This document shows positions 14,794 to 23,138 of a stretch of DNA of 64,000 bases, one piece after another (position 1 is the first letter of the stretch; each line of letters starts with the position of its first letter). The notes beneath the pieces are model-generated. The model was not told the origin of the DNA and made no database searches. It saw only the letters and a list, made by a program, of their open reading frames with translations. The DNA comes from Streptomyces sp. NBC_01294 (GTDB lineage Bacteria; Actinomycetota; Actinomycetes; Streptomycetales; Streptomycetaceae). The DNA lies in NCBI RefSeq assembly GCF_035917235.1, contig NZ_CP108423.1, positions 2,731,001 through 2,795,000 of the forward strand, read 5' to 3'. The position numbers were made by a program, and so were the translations under genes.

Positions 14794-16374
14794 CTACGTC
14801 TCCTCGCGGTAGGCCGCCGCCTCCTCCAGGTCCAGTCTGCGCAGCAGGACCCGCATCATCTCGTCGTCGATGCGCAGGTCGTCCCGCAGGGCGACGAAGA
14901 CCTCCCGCTCGGCCTCGATCATCTCCCTCGCCAGGCGCCGGTACACGTCGTCCGCCGACTCGCCGGTCACCGCGTTGACCTCGCCCAGCCGTTCCCAGAC
15001 CGCGTTGCGCCGCCGGTCCAGCACCGTGCGCAGCCGGTCCGCCAGCGGTGGCGGCAGCGTGCTGTTCTCGGGCTCCTCCAGCAGCTCCGCGAGCCGTTCC
15101 TCCGCCGCCCGCGAGGCCTCGCTCTGCGCCTGCGCCTCCGCCAGGGTCTCGGCCTGCTGGTCCTTCGGCGGCAGCCTCAGCACCCTGATCAGCGGCGGCA
15201 GCGTCAGCCCCTGCACCACCAGCGTCCCGATGACCGTCGTGAAGGTCAGGAAGAGGATCAGGTTCCGGTGCGGCACCGAGATCGGCACGGAGAAGGCGAT
15301 GGCCAGCGAGACCACGCCGCGCATCCCGGCCCACCCCACGATCACCGGGCCCTTCCAGTCCGTCGGCGACTCCCGCGCCCGGATCCGCGGCGACATCCAG
15401 CGCGGCACGAAGGTCGCCGGGAACACCCACAGGAACCGGGCCACCACCACCGCGAGGAACACGGCGATCGCGTACCAGGCCGCGTCCAGGCCCTCGTACT
15501 CCCCCAGCCCCTGCAGGACCACCGGCAGCTGGAGCCCGATCAGCGCGAAGACCACCGACTCCAGGATGAAGGCGACCATCTTCCACACGGCCTCCTCCTG
15601 CAGCCGGGTGGCGAAGTCGACCTGCCAGTTGCGGTGCCCGATGTACAGCGCGACCACGACCACCGCCAGCACCCCGGAGGCGTGCACCCGTTCGGCCGCC
15701 GCGTACGCCACGAAGGGGATCAGCAGCGAGAGGGTGTTCTGGAGCAGGGGGTCCTTCATCCGCTTGCGCAGCTGGTGGATCGGCACCATCAGCAGCAGGC
15801 CCACGCCGATCCCGCCCACCGAGGCCAGCAGGAACTCCGCGATCCCGCCCGCCCAGCCGGCGCTCACCCCGACCGCTGCCGCCAGCGCCACCTTGTAGGC
15901 GGTGATCGCGGTGGCGTCGTTCACCAGGGACTCGCCCTGCAGGATGGTCGTGATCCGGTTCGGCAGGCGGAGCTTGCGGGCGATCGCGGTGGCGGCGACC
16001 GCGTCGGGCGGCGCGATCACCGCGCCCAGCACCAGGGCCACCGGCACGGACAGCCCCGGCACCAGCAGGTACGCCGCGTACCCGACGGCGAGCGTCGCGA
16101 AGAGGACGTAGCCCACCGACAGCATGGCGATCGGCCGGATGTTCGCCCGCAGGTCCAGGTACGAACTGTCCACGGCGGCCGTGTGGAGCAGCGGAGGCAG
16201 CAGCAGCGGCAGCACGATGTGCGGGTCGAGGGCGTACTCCGGCACACCGGGCACGTAGGCGGCCATCAGTCCGGCGGCGACCAGCAGCAGCGGCGCGGGC
16301 ACCGGAGTGCGGCGCGCCAGCCCCGCGACGGCCGCGCTGCCCGCGACGAGCGCCACCAGTGGCAATACCTCCAT
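14794..16374 (-). CDS. Na+/H+ antiporter, CPA1 (NhaP/NhaK) family
   Basis: A 526-residue membrane protein with about 12 hydrophobic segments in the first 400 residues. Diagnostic stretches are LGAVIAPPDAVAATAIARKL (the A-P-[PS]-D ion-binding motif), ESLVNDATAITAYKVAL (the N-D pair of electroneutral CPA1 exchangers) and GWAGMRGVVSLAIAFSVP. The last 120 residues are a charged cytoplasmic tail ending in a helical region (DEMMRVLLRRLDLEEAAAY). ATG 16374 (MEVLPLVALV) is the start closest to the first membrane helix; in-frame ATGs at 16392 and 16398 are alternatives. It is divergent from the UBP zinc-finger gene, a pairing I recall from other Streptomyces. Confidence 0.92.
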   Translation of the reverse strand: MEVLPLVALVAGSAAVAGLARRTPVPAPLLLVAAGLMAAYVPGVPEYALDPHIVLPLLLPPLLHTAAVDSSYLDLRANIRPIAMLSVGYVLFATLAVGYAAYLLVPGLSVPVALVLGAVIAPPDAVAATAIARKLRLPNRITTILQGESLVNDATAITAYKVALAAAVGVSAGWAGGIAEFLLASVGGIGVGLLLMVPIHQLRKRMKDPLLQNTLSLLIPFVAYAAAERVHASGVLAVVVVALYIGHRNWQVDFATRLQEEAVWKMVAFILESVVFALIGLQLPVVLQGLGEYEGLDAAWYAIAVFLAVVVARFLWVFPATFVPRWMSPRIRARESPTDWKGPVIVGWAGMRGVVSLAIAFSVPISVPHRNLILFLTFTTVIGTLVVQGLTLPPLIRVLRLPPKDQQAETLAEAQAQSEASRAAEERLAELLEEPENSTLPPPLADRLRTVLDRRRNAVWERLGEVNAVTGESADDVYRRLAREMIEAEREVFVALRDDLRIDDEMMRVLLRRLDLEEAAAYREET

Positions 16375-16429
16375 CGAAGATCCATCCTCCATCGTCATGG
16401 CTCCGCACCCTGGCCGTACGCTGGCCATC

Positions 16430-16690
16430 ATGAGCGAGTGCACTCACGTTGCCGAACTGCCGCGCCCCGAGCCCGTCCCGTCCGGACAGACCTGCCCCGA
16501 ATGTCTGGCGCTCGGCAGTCATCCCGTGCAGCTGCGGATGTGCCTGGACTGCGGGCACGTGGGGTGCTGCGATTCCTCCCCGTTCCGGCACGCCTCCGCA
16601 CACCACCGGGAGACCGGGCATCCGGTGATGCGGAGCTTCGAACCGGGCGAGACGTGGCGATGGTGTTTCATCGACGGTTCGATCGTCTGA
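16430..16690 (+). CDS. UBP-type zinc finger protein
   Basis: An 86-residue protein consisting of one ZnF-UBP domain: CTHV near residue 4, CPECLALG, MCLDCGHVGCCDSS, HASAHHRETGHPVM and a terminal WRWCFIDG. In eukaryotes this domain binds the ubiquitin C-terminal diglycine; in actinobacteria it stands alone and its ligand is unknown. It is divergent from the antiporter with 55 bases between starts. The overlap of promoters suggests joint regulation. Confidence 0.9.
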   Translation: MSECTHVAELPRPEPVPSGQTCPECLALGSHPVQLRMCLDCGHVGCCDSSPFRHASAHHRETGHPVMRSFEPGETWRWCFIDGSIV

Positions 16691-16903
16691 AGCGGGGTAG
16701 ATCAACCCTCCGCCGGCTCCCCCGATTTGGGCCCCGCAGACCCCTAGCCACTGTGCGTACCCATGGGCTTACCATCAGTCACTGGGCAGAGGCATGACTG
16801 GCCGGGCGCTCGAAGCGGGTGCCACGAGGGGTGCCGCGACACGATCGCCCGGATCGCGATAGCGTCACCGGCGAACAGAGCTCGTACCACCTTGGAGGTG
16901 AGG

Positions 16904-17317
16904 GTGTCCCAGATCGCAGGCGAGCCCGGGACTCAGGACTTCGTGGAAGTCCGGCTGCCCGCTGCGGGTGCCTACCTGTCGGTGCTGCGAACGGCCACGG
17001 CCGGTCTCGCGGCACGTTTGGACTTCACCCTCGACGAGATCGAGGACCTCCGCATCGCGGTGGACGAGGCCTGCGCGATCCTGCTCCAGCAGGCCGTGCC
17101 GGGCTCCGTCCTCAGCTGCGTCTTCCGGCTGATCGACGATTCGCTGGAGGTGACCGTCTCGGCGCCGACCACCGACGGGCGCGCGCCGGAGCGTGACACG
17201 TTCGCGTGGACGGTCCTGTCGGCCCTGGCCGGCAAGGTCGAGGCCACGGTCGAGGAGAACCGGACGGTGAGCATCAGCCTCTACAAACAGCGCGGCGCGG
17301 GACCAGGCCCGGCGTGA
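16904..17317 (+). CDS. Anti-sigma regulatory factor, RsbW-like ATP-binding protein (PrsH/UshX-like)
   Basis: A 137-residue GHKL-type protein: LDEIEDLRIAVDEACAILLQ is the N-box region of RsbW/SpoIIAB kinases, and the central strands (DSLEVTVSAPT) and terminal VSISLYKQRG follow the fold. It should bind the sigma factor encoded next and may phosphorylate an anti-anti-sigma factor. The start is GTG 16904 with GGAGGTGAGG upstream. The G1-box glycines are weak, so kinase activity is uncertain. By gene order this corresponds to PrsH/UshX, the SigH antagonist of S. coelicolor. Confidence 0.87.
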   Translation: MSQIAGEPGTQDFVEVRLPAAGAYLSVLRTATAGLAARLDFTLDEIEDLRIAVDEACAILLQQAVPGSVLSCVFRLIDDSLEVTVSAPTTDGRAPERDTFAWTVLSALAGKVEATVEENRTVSISLYKQRGAGPGPA

Positions 17318-17472
17318 GCGGCGGGGAGATCCCGGTGCGGGGCGGGGATCGGCCCCGGGTACGGCACGAGGTCGACGGCGGCATCCCGGAGCAGCAGCAC
17401 GCCCGGCCGCACCCGGCTGACGCGGATGCGGAAGACGGCTTTTTGGACTCGGCGGAGCGACGGGCGGGCCCT

Positions 17473-18342
17473 ATGAGCGAGAACCAGCACGACCAAGCAC
17501 AGCCGGCTCAGCCACCGGAGGCCGCGGCAGCGGTCCCGGCGGCCCCGGCGGTGCCACTGTTCCCGGTGACCCCGGCGCTGCCGGATCCCCGTGACCGCAG
17601 CGGCGCGCGGGCCCTGTTCATCGAGCTGCGGGCCATGCCCGACGGGTCGGTGGAGAAGGCGGAGCTGCGCAACCGGCTCGTACGGATGCACCTGCCGCTC
17701 GTCGAGCACCTGGCGCGGCGCTTCCGCAACCGCGGTGAGCCGCTGGACGACCTGACCCAGGTCGCGACGATCGGCCTCATCAAGTCGGTGGACCGGTTCG
17801 ATCCCGACCGCGGGGTCGAGTTCTCCACGTACGCCACGCCCACGGTGGTCGGCGAGATCAAGCGCCACTTCCGCGACAAGGGCTGGGCGGTACGCGTGCC
17901 CCGGCGCCTGCAGGAGCTGCGGCTCTCGCTGACAACGGCCACGGCGGAACTGTCCCAGCAGCACGGCCGCTCCCCCACGGTGCACGAACTGGCCGAACGG
18001 CTGGGGATCTCCGAGGAGGAGGTGCTGGAGGGGCTGGAATCGGCCAATGCCTACAGCACGCTGTCGCTGGACGTCCCGGACACCGACGACGAGTCTCCGG
18101 CGGTCGCGGACACCCTGGGCTCGGAGGACGAGGCCCTGGAGGGCGTCGAGTACCGCGAGTCCCTCAAGCCGCTGCTGGAGGGCCTGCCGCCGCGGGAGAA
18201 GCGGATCCTGTTGCTCCGGTTCTTCGGCAACATGACCCAGTCCCAGATCGCCCAGGAGGTCGGCATCTCCCAGATGCACGTCTCCCGGCTACTGGCCCGC
18301 ACCCTGGCCCAGCTCCGCGAGAAGCTCCTCGTCGAGGAGTAG
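17473..18342 (+). CDS. sigH: RNA polymerase sigma factor, SigB/F/G group (SigH-like)
   Basis: A 289-residue stress sigma factor. Region 2 has LPLVEHLARRFRNRGEPLDDL and FSTYATPTVVGEIKRHFRDK, region 3 has ELAERLGISEEEVLEGLE, and region 4 has REKRILLLRFFGNMTQSQIA followed by GISQMHVSRLLAR. Gene order (anti-sigma, sigma, small membrane protein, lipid kinase, wblE, histidine kinase) is that of S. coelicolor sigH. ATG 17473 opens the conserved part. The frame is open back to GTG 17313, which overlaps the anti-sigma stop (GTGA) and would add 53 residues. SigH of S. coelicolor is known to occur in several N-terminal forms, so both starts may be used. Confidence 0.9.
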   Translation: MSENQHDQAQPAQPPEAAAAVPAAPAVPLFPVTPALPDPRDRSGARALFIELRAMPDGSVEKAELRNRLVRMHLPLVEHLARRFRNRGEPLDDLTQVATIGLIKSVDRFDPDRGVEFSTYATPTVVGEIKRHFRDKGWAVRVPRRLQELRLSLTTATAELSQQHGRSPTVHELAERLGISEEEVLEGLESANAYSTLSLDVPDTDDESPAVADTLGSEDEALEGVEYRESLKPLLEGLPPREKRILLLRFFGNMTQSQIAQEVGISQMHVSRLLARTLAQLREKLLVEE

Positions 18343-18372
18343 GTCGAGGGGTGGACGGAAGGCGGCGTCCGG

Positions 18373-18819
18373 TTATCGGGCCTGTTCCCCGGGCCCGATA
18401 CCGAGCGCCTCGGTTGCCGTCGGGTTCACCAGGAGCACGACGACGGCCACCGCGGCCAGCGCCAGCGCCACGGCGGCAATGATCATCGCGCCGCCCGTGC
18501 CGTAGAGCGTCCAGGCCACGGGCATCGCCATCAGCTGGGTGATCAGCGCCGGGCCGCGGCTCCAGCGGCGGCCCAGGCGCAGCCCGCGGGCCGCGACCAG
18601 GGGCAGCGCGGCGAGCGCGAGCAGGGTGATCCCGCCCGTCTCGGCCTGCTGCGGGGAGTCGGGATCACCGGCGATGCCCACGAACAGCATGTAGACCCCG
18701 AGGCCGGCCAGCGCCAGGCCCTCCAGGGCGGTGAGCGCGGCGGCGGCGGTCAGCCGGCCGGGCAGCTCGGCCGGCGGGGCGGCGGGGACGGGGGCCTGCG
18801 CAGGCTGCTTCTTACTCAC
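18373..18819 (-). CDS. Small integral membrane protein
   Basis: A 148-residue protein with four predicted membrane helices after a Pro/Ala-rich N-terminus: LTALEGLALAGLGVYMLFV, GGITLLALAALPLVAARG, LITQLMAMPVAWTLYG and IIAAVALALAAVAVVVLLV. The start is GTG 18819. It ends 30 bases from the sigma factor gene in convergent orientation. It matches the small hypothetical that sits beside sigH in S. coelicolor. No function is known. Confidence 0.8.
   Translation of the reverse strand: MSKKQPAQAPVPAAPPAELPGRLTAAAALTALEGLALAGLGVYMLFVGIAGDPDSPQQAETGGITLLALAALPLVAARGLRLGRRWSRGPALITQLMAMPVAWTLYGTGGAMIIAAVALALAAVAVVVLLVNPTATEALGIGPGEQAR
18374..18400. terminator. Hairpin at the convergent end of sigH and the membrane protein gene
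   Basis: TATCGGGCC (18374-18382) pairs with GGCCCGATA (18392-18400) around a 9-base loop. It overlaps the last codons of the membrane protein gene and lies 32 bases after the sigma factor stop, so it can serve rightward transcription. Confidence 0.5.
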
Positions 18820-18903
18820 TCCAGCAGGGTAGCGGCGCACCCCCGGCGCCGGAGGGGACGGGCAGTAGGGTCGGCTCGGGAAGGGGTGGGTAGTCTGGCG
18901 CTC

Positions 18904-19869
18904 ATGCGTGCACTTCTCGTGGCCAACCCAGCAGCGACGACCACCAGTGCGCGCACGCGCGATGTCCTGACCCATGCCCTGGCCAGCGAAATGAAGCTGG
19001 AGGCGGTGACGACCGAGTACCGCGGGCACGCCCGGGACCTGGGGCGCAAGGCCGCGCACGAGGGACTCGACCTCGTCGTCGCCCTCGGCGGCGACGGCAC
19101 GGTCAACGAAGTGGTGAACGGGCTCCTGCACAACGGGCCCGATCCGGACCGGCTGCCCCGGCTGGCGGTGGTTCCCGGCGGCTCCACCAATGTGTTCGCC
19201 CGCGCGCTGGGGCTGCCCAACGATGCGGTCGAGGCGACCGGCGCGCTGCTCGACGCGCTGCGCGAGCAGCGCGAGCGGACGGTGGGCCTGGGTCTGGCGG
19301 CCGGCACCCCGGGCACGGAGGACGAGTCGGTCCCGGCGCGCTGGTTCACCTTCTGCGCGGGCTTCGGCTTCGACGCGGGAGTCGTGGGGCGGGTCGAGCA
19401 GCAGCGGGAGCGCGGCAAGCGTTCGACGCACGCGCTGTACGTACGACAGCTGATGCGGCAGTTCTGGGAAGAGCCGAACCGCCGGCACGGCACGGTCACC
19501 CTGGAGCGCCCCGGCGCGGACCCGGTGACGGATCTGGTGCTGTCGATAGTGTGCAACACCTCACCGTGGACGTATCTGGGGAATCGTCCGCTTTACGCCT
19601 CTCCGGAGGCGTCGTTCGATACTGCGCTTGACGTATTGGCACTGAACCGTTTGTCAACTCCGGCCGTCGCCCGGTACGCGACACAGCTCCTGACCTCCAC
19701 TCCTGAGCGGGGTCCACACGGCAAGCATGCGGTGTCTCTACACGATCTGACCGACTTCACCTTGCATTCCAAGGTTCCCCTTCCGTTCCAGATGGACGGA
19801 GACCACCTCGGACTGCGGACCAGCGTTCGGTTCACAGGCGTACGCCGGGCACTGCGTGTGATTGTGTGA
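18904..19869 (+). CDS. Diacylglycerol kinase family lipid kinase
   Basis: A 321-residue DAGK-catalytic protein (YegS/DgkB type). The nucleotide-binding signature VALGGDGTVNEVVNGL is near residue 60, with LAVVPGGSTNVFARALGLP after it and FCAGFGFDAGVV in the second domain. It ends in a beta-rich lipid-binding half (LPFQMDGDHLG). It probably phosphorylates diacylglycerol or a related lipid at the membrane. ATG 18904 fits the MRALLVANPAA start. It is upstream of wblE, which has a separate leader of 320 bases. Confidence 0.9.
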   Translation: MRALLVANPAATTTSARTRDVLTHALASEMKLEAVTTEYRGHARDLGRKAAHEGLDLVVALGGDGTVNEVVNGLLHNGPDPDRLPRLAVVPGGSTNVFARALGLPNDAVEATGALLDALREQRERTVGLGLAAGTPGTEDESVPARWFTFCAGFGFDAGVVGRVEQQRERGKRSTHALYVRQLMRQFWEEPNRRHGTVTLERPGADPVTDLVLSIVCNTSPWTYLGNRPLYASPEASFDTALDVLALNRLSTPAVARYATQLLTSTPERGPHGKHAVSLHDLTDFTLHSKVPLPFQMDGDHLGLRTSVRFTGVRRALRVIV

Positions 19870-20134
19870 GCGGAAGGGCCAAAAGGCCTTTCACTCGAAC
19901 GTTTACACGCCGGTCCACCCTCACGATGTAGGGCTGTGACCTAGTAGACACCGACGAATCAAAAAAAACTTTCCGGAAGGGGTTGTATCCCCGTCCGAGG
20001 TTTGCGAATCTCTTCATGGCGATCGGGACAGCCCGCAGGACCCGGCACCCACACAGATCGCCAGAACCCCTCCACGAATCTCTGACTGATCACCCGGGCA
20101 ACTGGGCGGTCGCGCTTCCCTCACGGGGGGATTC

Positions 20135-20148
20135 GTGAAAGCGTTCAC
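20135..20148. promoter_or_regulatory. GTGAA-N4-TTCAC dyad in the wblE leader
   Basis: In the 322-bp gap 19870-20191 before wblE, GTGAA (20135-20139) and TTCAC (20144-20148) form an inverted repeat 44 bases before the wblE ATG. The gap also contains an A-rich run (about 19960-19967) and otherwise no gene. The long, relatively AT-rich leader suggests complex control of wblE. The dyad could be an operator; its partner is unknown. Confidence 0.45.
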
Positions 20149-20191
20149 ATTCACAAGCAACCTGTTCGCAATACAAGGAGATGGAGCAGCC

Positions 20192-20449
20192 ATGGACTGG
20201 CGTCACAACGCCGTTTGCCGCGAGGAAGACCCGGAACTCTTCTTCCCCATCGGCAACACCGGTCCTGCGCTGCTGCAGATCGAGGAAGCCAAGGCCGTCT
20301 GCCGCCGTTGCCCCGTCATGGAGCAGTGCCTGCAGTGGGCGCTCGAGTCCGGTCAGGACTCCGGCGTCTGGGGCGGTCTCAGCGAGGACGAGCGCCGCGC
20401 CATGAAGCGCCGCGCCGCTCGCAACCGGGCGCGCAACGCCAGCGCCTGA
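20192..20449 (+). CDS. wblE: WhiB-like iron-sulfur regulator WblE
   Basis: An 85-residue Wbl protein almost identical to my memory of S. coelicolor WblE (SCO5240; WhiB1 in mycobacteria). Four cysteines for the [4Fe-4S] cluster are present (VCREED, then CRRCPVMEQC). The turn GVWGGLSEDERR and a basic C-terminus RRAMKRRAARNRAR for DNA binding follow. Wbl proteins act with the principal sigma factor and respond to NO/O2. ATG 20192 has AAGGAG and GGAG upstream. A perfect 15-bp hairpin terminator follows the gene. Confidence 0.95.
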   Translation: MDWRHNAVCREEDPELFFPIGNTGPALLQIEEAKAVCRRCPVMEQCLQWALESGQDSGVWGGLSEDERRAMKRRAARNRARNASA

Positions 20450-20514
20450 CAACGACTTTCGAGCCTCGACGCGCAGCGCGTAGTAACCGTATAAGCGCTC
20501 AGCAAGGTGCTCTT

Positions 20515-20547
20515 GAGCCCCGGACCGAATCCTTCGGTCCGGGGCTC
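20515..20547 (+). terminator. wblE terminator hairpin
   Basis: GAGCCCCGGACCGAA (20515-20529) pairs perfectly with TTCGGTCCGGGGCTC (20533-20547) around a 3-base loop, 65 bases after the wblE stop. The histidine kinase gene converges from the other side, so it may work in both directions. Confidence 0.85.
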
Positions 20548-20621
20548 AGTGCTGTTCGGGGTCCGGTGCCGCCCGGTCGGGCGCGACACGCCGTTCGTCA
20601 CGCTGAGTGACGTCTCGGGTG

Positions 20622-22091
20622 CTACTTCTGCGGGCTGGACGGGATGTCGAGGACGACCTTGGTGCCGCGCGGCTCGGCCCGGACCATGTCGAAGGTGCCG
20701 CCGAGCTCGCCCTCCACGAGGGTCCGTACGATCTGCAGTCCGAGATTGCCGGCCCGCTGGGGATCGAAGCCCTCGGGCAGACCGCTGCCGTCGTCGAGCA
20801 CGGTGATCAGCAGCCGTCCGTCCTTGCGGCCGGTTCCGGCGCGGATCGCGGCCACCTCCACGGTGCCCCGCTCGCCCTGGGTGAAGGCGTGCTCCAGGGC
20901 GTTCTGCAGGATCTCGGTCAGCACCATCGACAGCGGAGTGGCGACCTCCGCGTCCAGGATCCCGAAGCGGCCGGTGCGCCGGCAGTCGACCTTGCCGGGA
21001 GAGATCTCCGAGACCATCGCGATCACGCGGTCGGCGATCTCGTCGAACTCGACCCGCTCATCCAGGTTCTGAGACAGCGTCTCGTGCACGATCGCGATCG
21101 AACCGACGCGGCGCACGGCCTCGTTGAGCGCCTCGCGGCCCTGCGGCGAATCCATCCGACGGGCCTGTAGCCGCAACAGCGCGGCCACGGTCTGGAGGTT
21201 GTTCTTCACCCGGTGGTGGATCTCCCGGATGGTCGCGTCCTTGGTGATCAGTTCACGTTCGCGACGACGCAGTTCCGTGACGTCGCGGCAGAGCACCAGC
21301 GACCCGATGCGGGTCCCCTTCGGCTTGAGCGGGATGGCACGCAGCTGGATGACCCCGCCGTTGCCGTCGACCTCGGTCTCCCTCGGGGCCCAGCCGCTGG
21401 CCAGCTTGACCAGCGCCTCGTCCACCGGGCCGCGGGAGGGGGCGAGTTCGGCGGTGGTGTTGCCCAAGTGCTGGCCGACCAGGTCGGCAGCGAGGCCGAG
21501 CCGGTGGTAGGCGGAGAGCGCGTTCGGGGAGGCGTACGTGACCACGCCGTCGGCGTCGAGCCGGATCAGGCCGTCGCCGACGCGCGGGGAGGCGTCCATG
21601 TCGACCTGCTGGCCGGGGTACGGGAAGGAGCCCGCCGCGATCATCTGGGCCAGGTCGGAGGCGGACTGGAGGTAGGTCAGCTCCAGCCGGCTCGGTGTAC
21701 GCACAGTGAGCAGGTTGGTGTTGCGCGCGATCACTCCCAGTACCCGCCCCTCGCGGCGGACGGGGATCGACTCGACGCGGACCGGCACCTCCTCGCGCCA
21801 CTCCGGGTCGCCCTCGCGCACGATCCGGCCCTCGTCGAGCGCGGCGTCCAGCAGCGGGCGGCGGCCGCGCGGCACCAGGTGGCCGACCATGTCGTCCTGG
21901 TACGAGGTGGGGCCGGTGTTCGGGCGCATCTGGGCGACCGACACGTACCGGGTGCCGTCGAGCGTGGGCACCCACAGCACGAGGTCGGCGAAGGACAGGT
22001 CGGAGAGCAGCTGCCACTCCGAGACCAGCAGGTGGAGCCACTCCAGGTCGGTTTCACTGAGAGCGGTGTGCTGGCGTACGAGGTCGTTCAT
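20622..22091 (-). CDS. PAS-domain sensor histidine kinase, HisKA_2 type (PdtaS-like)
   Basis: A 489-residue soluble kinase. An N-terminal GAF-like domain covers about 1-150 (LSDLSFADLVLWVPTLDGTR). A PAS domain covers about 165-275 (LDADGVVTYASPNALSAYHRLG). The HisKA_2 phosphoacceptor region is EIHHRVKNNLQTVAALLRLQ. The HATPase domain has TEILQNALEHAF, LDDGSGLPEG and NLGLQIVRTLVEG. There are no membrane segments, so it senses a cytosolic signal. In actinobacteria such kinases signal to ANTAR-type RNA-binding regulators; no such partner lies in the window. ATG 22091 was preferred over GTG 22100. The 345-bp upstream gap contains a DasR-like site. Confidence 0.92.
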   Translation of the reverse strand: MNDLVRQHTALSETDLEWLHLLVSEWQLLSDLSFADLVLWVPTLDGTRYVSVAQMRPNTGPTSYQDDMVGHLVPRGRRPLLDAALDEGRIVREGDPEWREEVPVRVESIPVRREGRVLGVIARNTNLLTVRTPSRLELTYLQSASDLAQMIAAGSFPYPGQQVDMDASPRVGDGLIRLDADGVVTYASPNALSAYHRLGLAADLVGQHLGNTTAELAPSRGPVDEALVKLASGWAPRETEVDGNGGVIQLRAIPLKPKGTRIGSLVLCRDVTELRRRERELITKDATIREIHHRVKNNLQTVAALLRLQARRMDSPQGREALNEAVRRVGSIAIVHETLSQNLDERVEFDEIADRVIAMVSEISPGKVDCRRTGRFGILDAEVATPLSMVLTEILQNALEHAFTQGERGTVEVAAIRAGTGRKDGRLLITVLDDGSGLPEGFDPQRAGNLGLQIVRTLVEGELGGTFDMVRAEPRGTKVVLDIPSSPQK

Positions 22092-22235
22092 GGAGGGCAC
22101 GTTGCGAGCGTACCCCGGGTACGCGCCATGACTTTGCGCACGACGGTACTCAGGAGTATCCAGGAGGGGCGCAGGACGCGTACTGTTGGAGGAAGTGACG
22201 GGTTTCCCGGCCCCGTCCTTGGATGGACAGAACAG

Positions 22236-22251
22236 AATGGTCTAGTCCACA
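22236..22251. promoter_or_regulatory. Orphan DasR-like (dre) site
   Basis: AATGGTCTAGTCCACA matches the dre consensus ACTGGTCTAGACCACT at 13 of 16 positions, including a GGTCTAG core. It lies in the otherwise empty 345-bp gap 22092-22436, about 145 bases upstream of the histidine kinase start. No reading frame with a good start begins downstream of it on the plus strand. It could place the kinase under DasR or mark a lost gene. Confidence 0.5.
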
Positions 22252-22436
22252 ATGACTTAAGCTTCCGCCCTCCCCGCACAGGAGGACGGATCGAGGTAAG
22301 CCGCGCGCTCTGCCCTGACCGCGCAGGCACCTCCCACCGGCCGTCGGGAACCGCACACCTGTCGGCCGTTAGTACTCCGGGCTACGGTGCCGGATGGGCT
22401 GAGGGTCCCGTCCTGCACCGTGGCCCAGAGGAATCT

Positions 22437-23054
22437 TCAGGCGGAATTCCGTACCGGCCGGGCCGGCGGCCAGGCCAGCAGCGCCCGCTCCGCGACCGCC
22501 TCCAGCTCCTCCCGGCTCGCCCCGTCGCGCGACTGCTGAGACATCCCGGCCACCACGGCCCCCGCATACCGGGCCAGCGCCCGCGCGTCCGTGTCCGCGG
22601 GCAGCTCACCGGTGGCCACGTCCGCGCGGATCCGGCTCTCGAACACCTCCAGGCTGGCGTTGCGCCGCTCGCGCAGCGCCTGCGCCACCTCGTCCGAGGT
22701 GGTGTTGATCGCGGCACTCAGCACCATGCAGCCCCGCGGGTGGGCCGGGTCGGTGTAGATCTCGGCGGCCTCGCGCAGGACGCGCTCGACGGCCGCCCGG
22801 GCCGTGGGCTCCTCGGCGAGCGCCACGCCCGCGAAGTCCCCGTACCGGCACGCGTACACCGCCACGACCTCCTCGAAGAGCGTGCGCTTGTCGCCGAAGG
22901 CCGCGTAGAGGCTGGGCGCGCTGATCCCCAGCGAGGCGGTCAGGTCGGAGATCGAGGTCGCCTCGTAGCCGCGCTCCCAGAAGGCGGTCATCGCCTTGTC
23001 GAGGGCCGCGTCGCGGTCGAAGGAACGGGGTCTGCCGCGCTGTCCGGTCACCAT
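22437..23054 (-). CDS. TetR/AcrR family regulator
   Basis: A 205-residue TetR protein. The HTH is at residues 12-60 (FDRDAALDKAMTAFWERGYE, ISDLTASLGISAPSLYAAFG), with a ligand domain carrying HPRGCMVLSAAINT, the pattern of the TetR group that controls adjacent oxidoreductases. It is divergent from the SDR gene with 84 bases between starts that hold two TAGCG-type dyads, so it almost certainly represses both genes. Confidence 0.92.
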   Translation of the reverse strand: MVTGQRGRPRSFDRDAALDKAMTAFWERGYEATSISDLTASLGISAPSLYAAFGDKRTLFEEVVAVYACRYGDFAGVALAEEPTARAAVERVLREAAEIYTDPAHPRGCMVLSAAINTTSDEVAQALRERRNASLEVFESRIRADVATGELPADTDARALARYAGAVVAGMSQQSRDGASREELEAVAERALLAWPPARPVRNSA

Positions 23055-23066
23055 GCCCAGATTCTA

Positions 23067-23114
23067 TAGCGGGCGCTAGGGAATCTGATACGGTCCTTTC
23101 TGTAGCGACCACTA
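23067..23114. promoter_or_regulatory. Two TetR operators, TAGCGNNCRCTA
   Basis: TAGCGGGCGCTA (23067-23078) is a perfect dyad, and TAGCGACCACTA (23103-23114) is the same dyad with one mismatch. Their centres are 36 bp apart in the 84-bp gap between the divergent TetR and SDR genes. The arrangement covers both promoters. Confidence 0.8.
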
Positions 23115-23138
23115 GCGAATGGCGAAGGGGGGCGCGTC

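Noticed and set aside
13450..16797. Very long open frame (over 1100 codons) on the plus strand
   Set aside because: It runs antisense through the antiporter gene and its translation is low-complexity Arg/Pro/His; it is an effect of high GC content, not a gene.
22092..22436. A missed gene in the 345-bp gap beside the histidine kinase
   Set aside because: No frame there has a start with a ribosome site and recognisable content; only the DasR-like site stands out.
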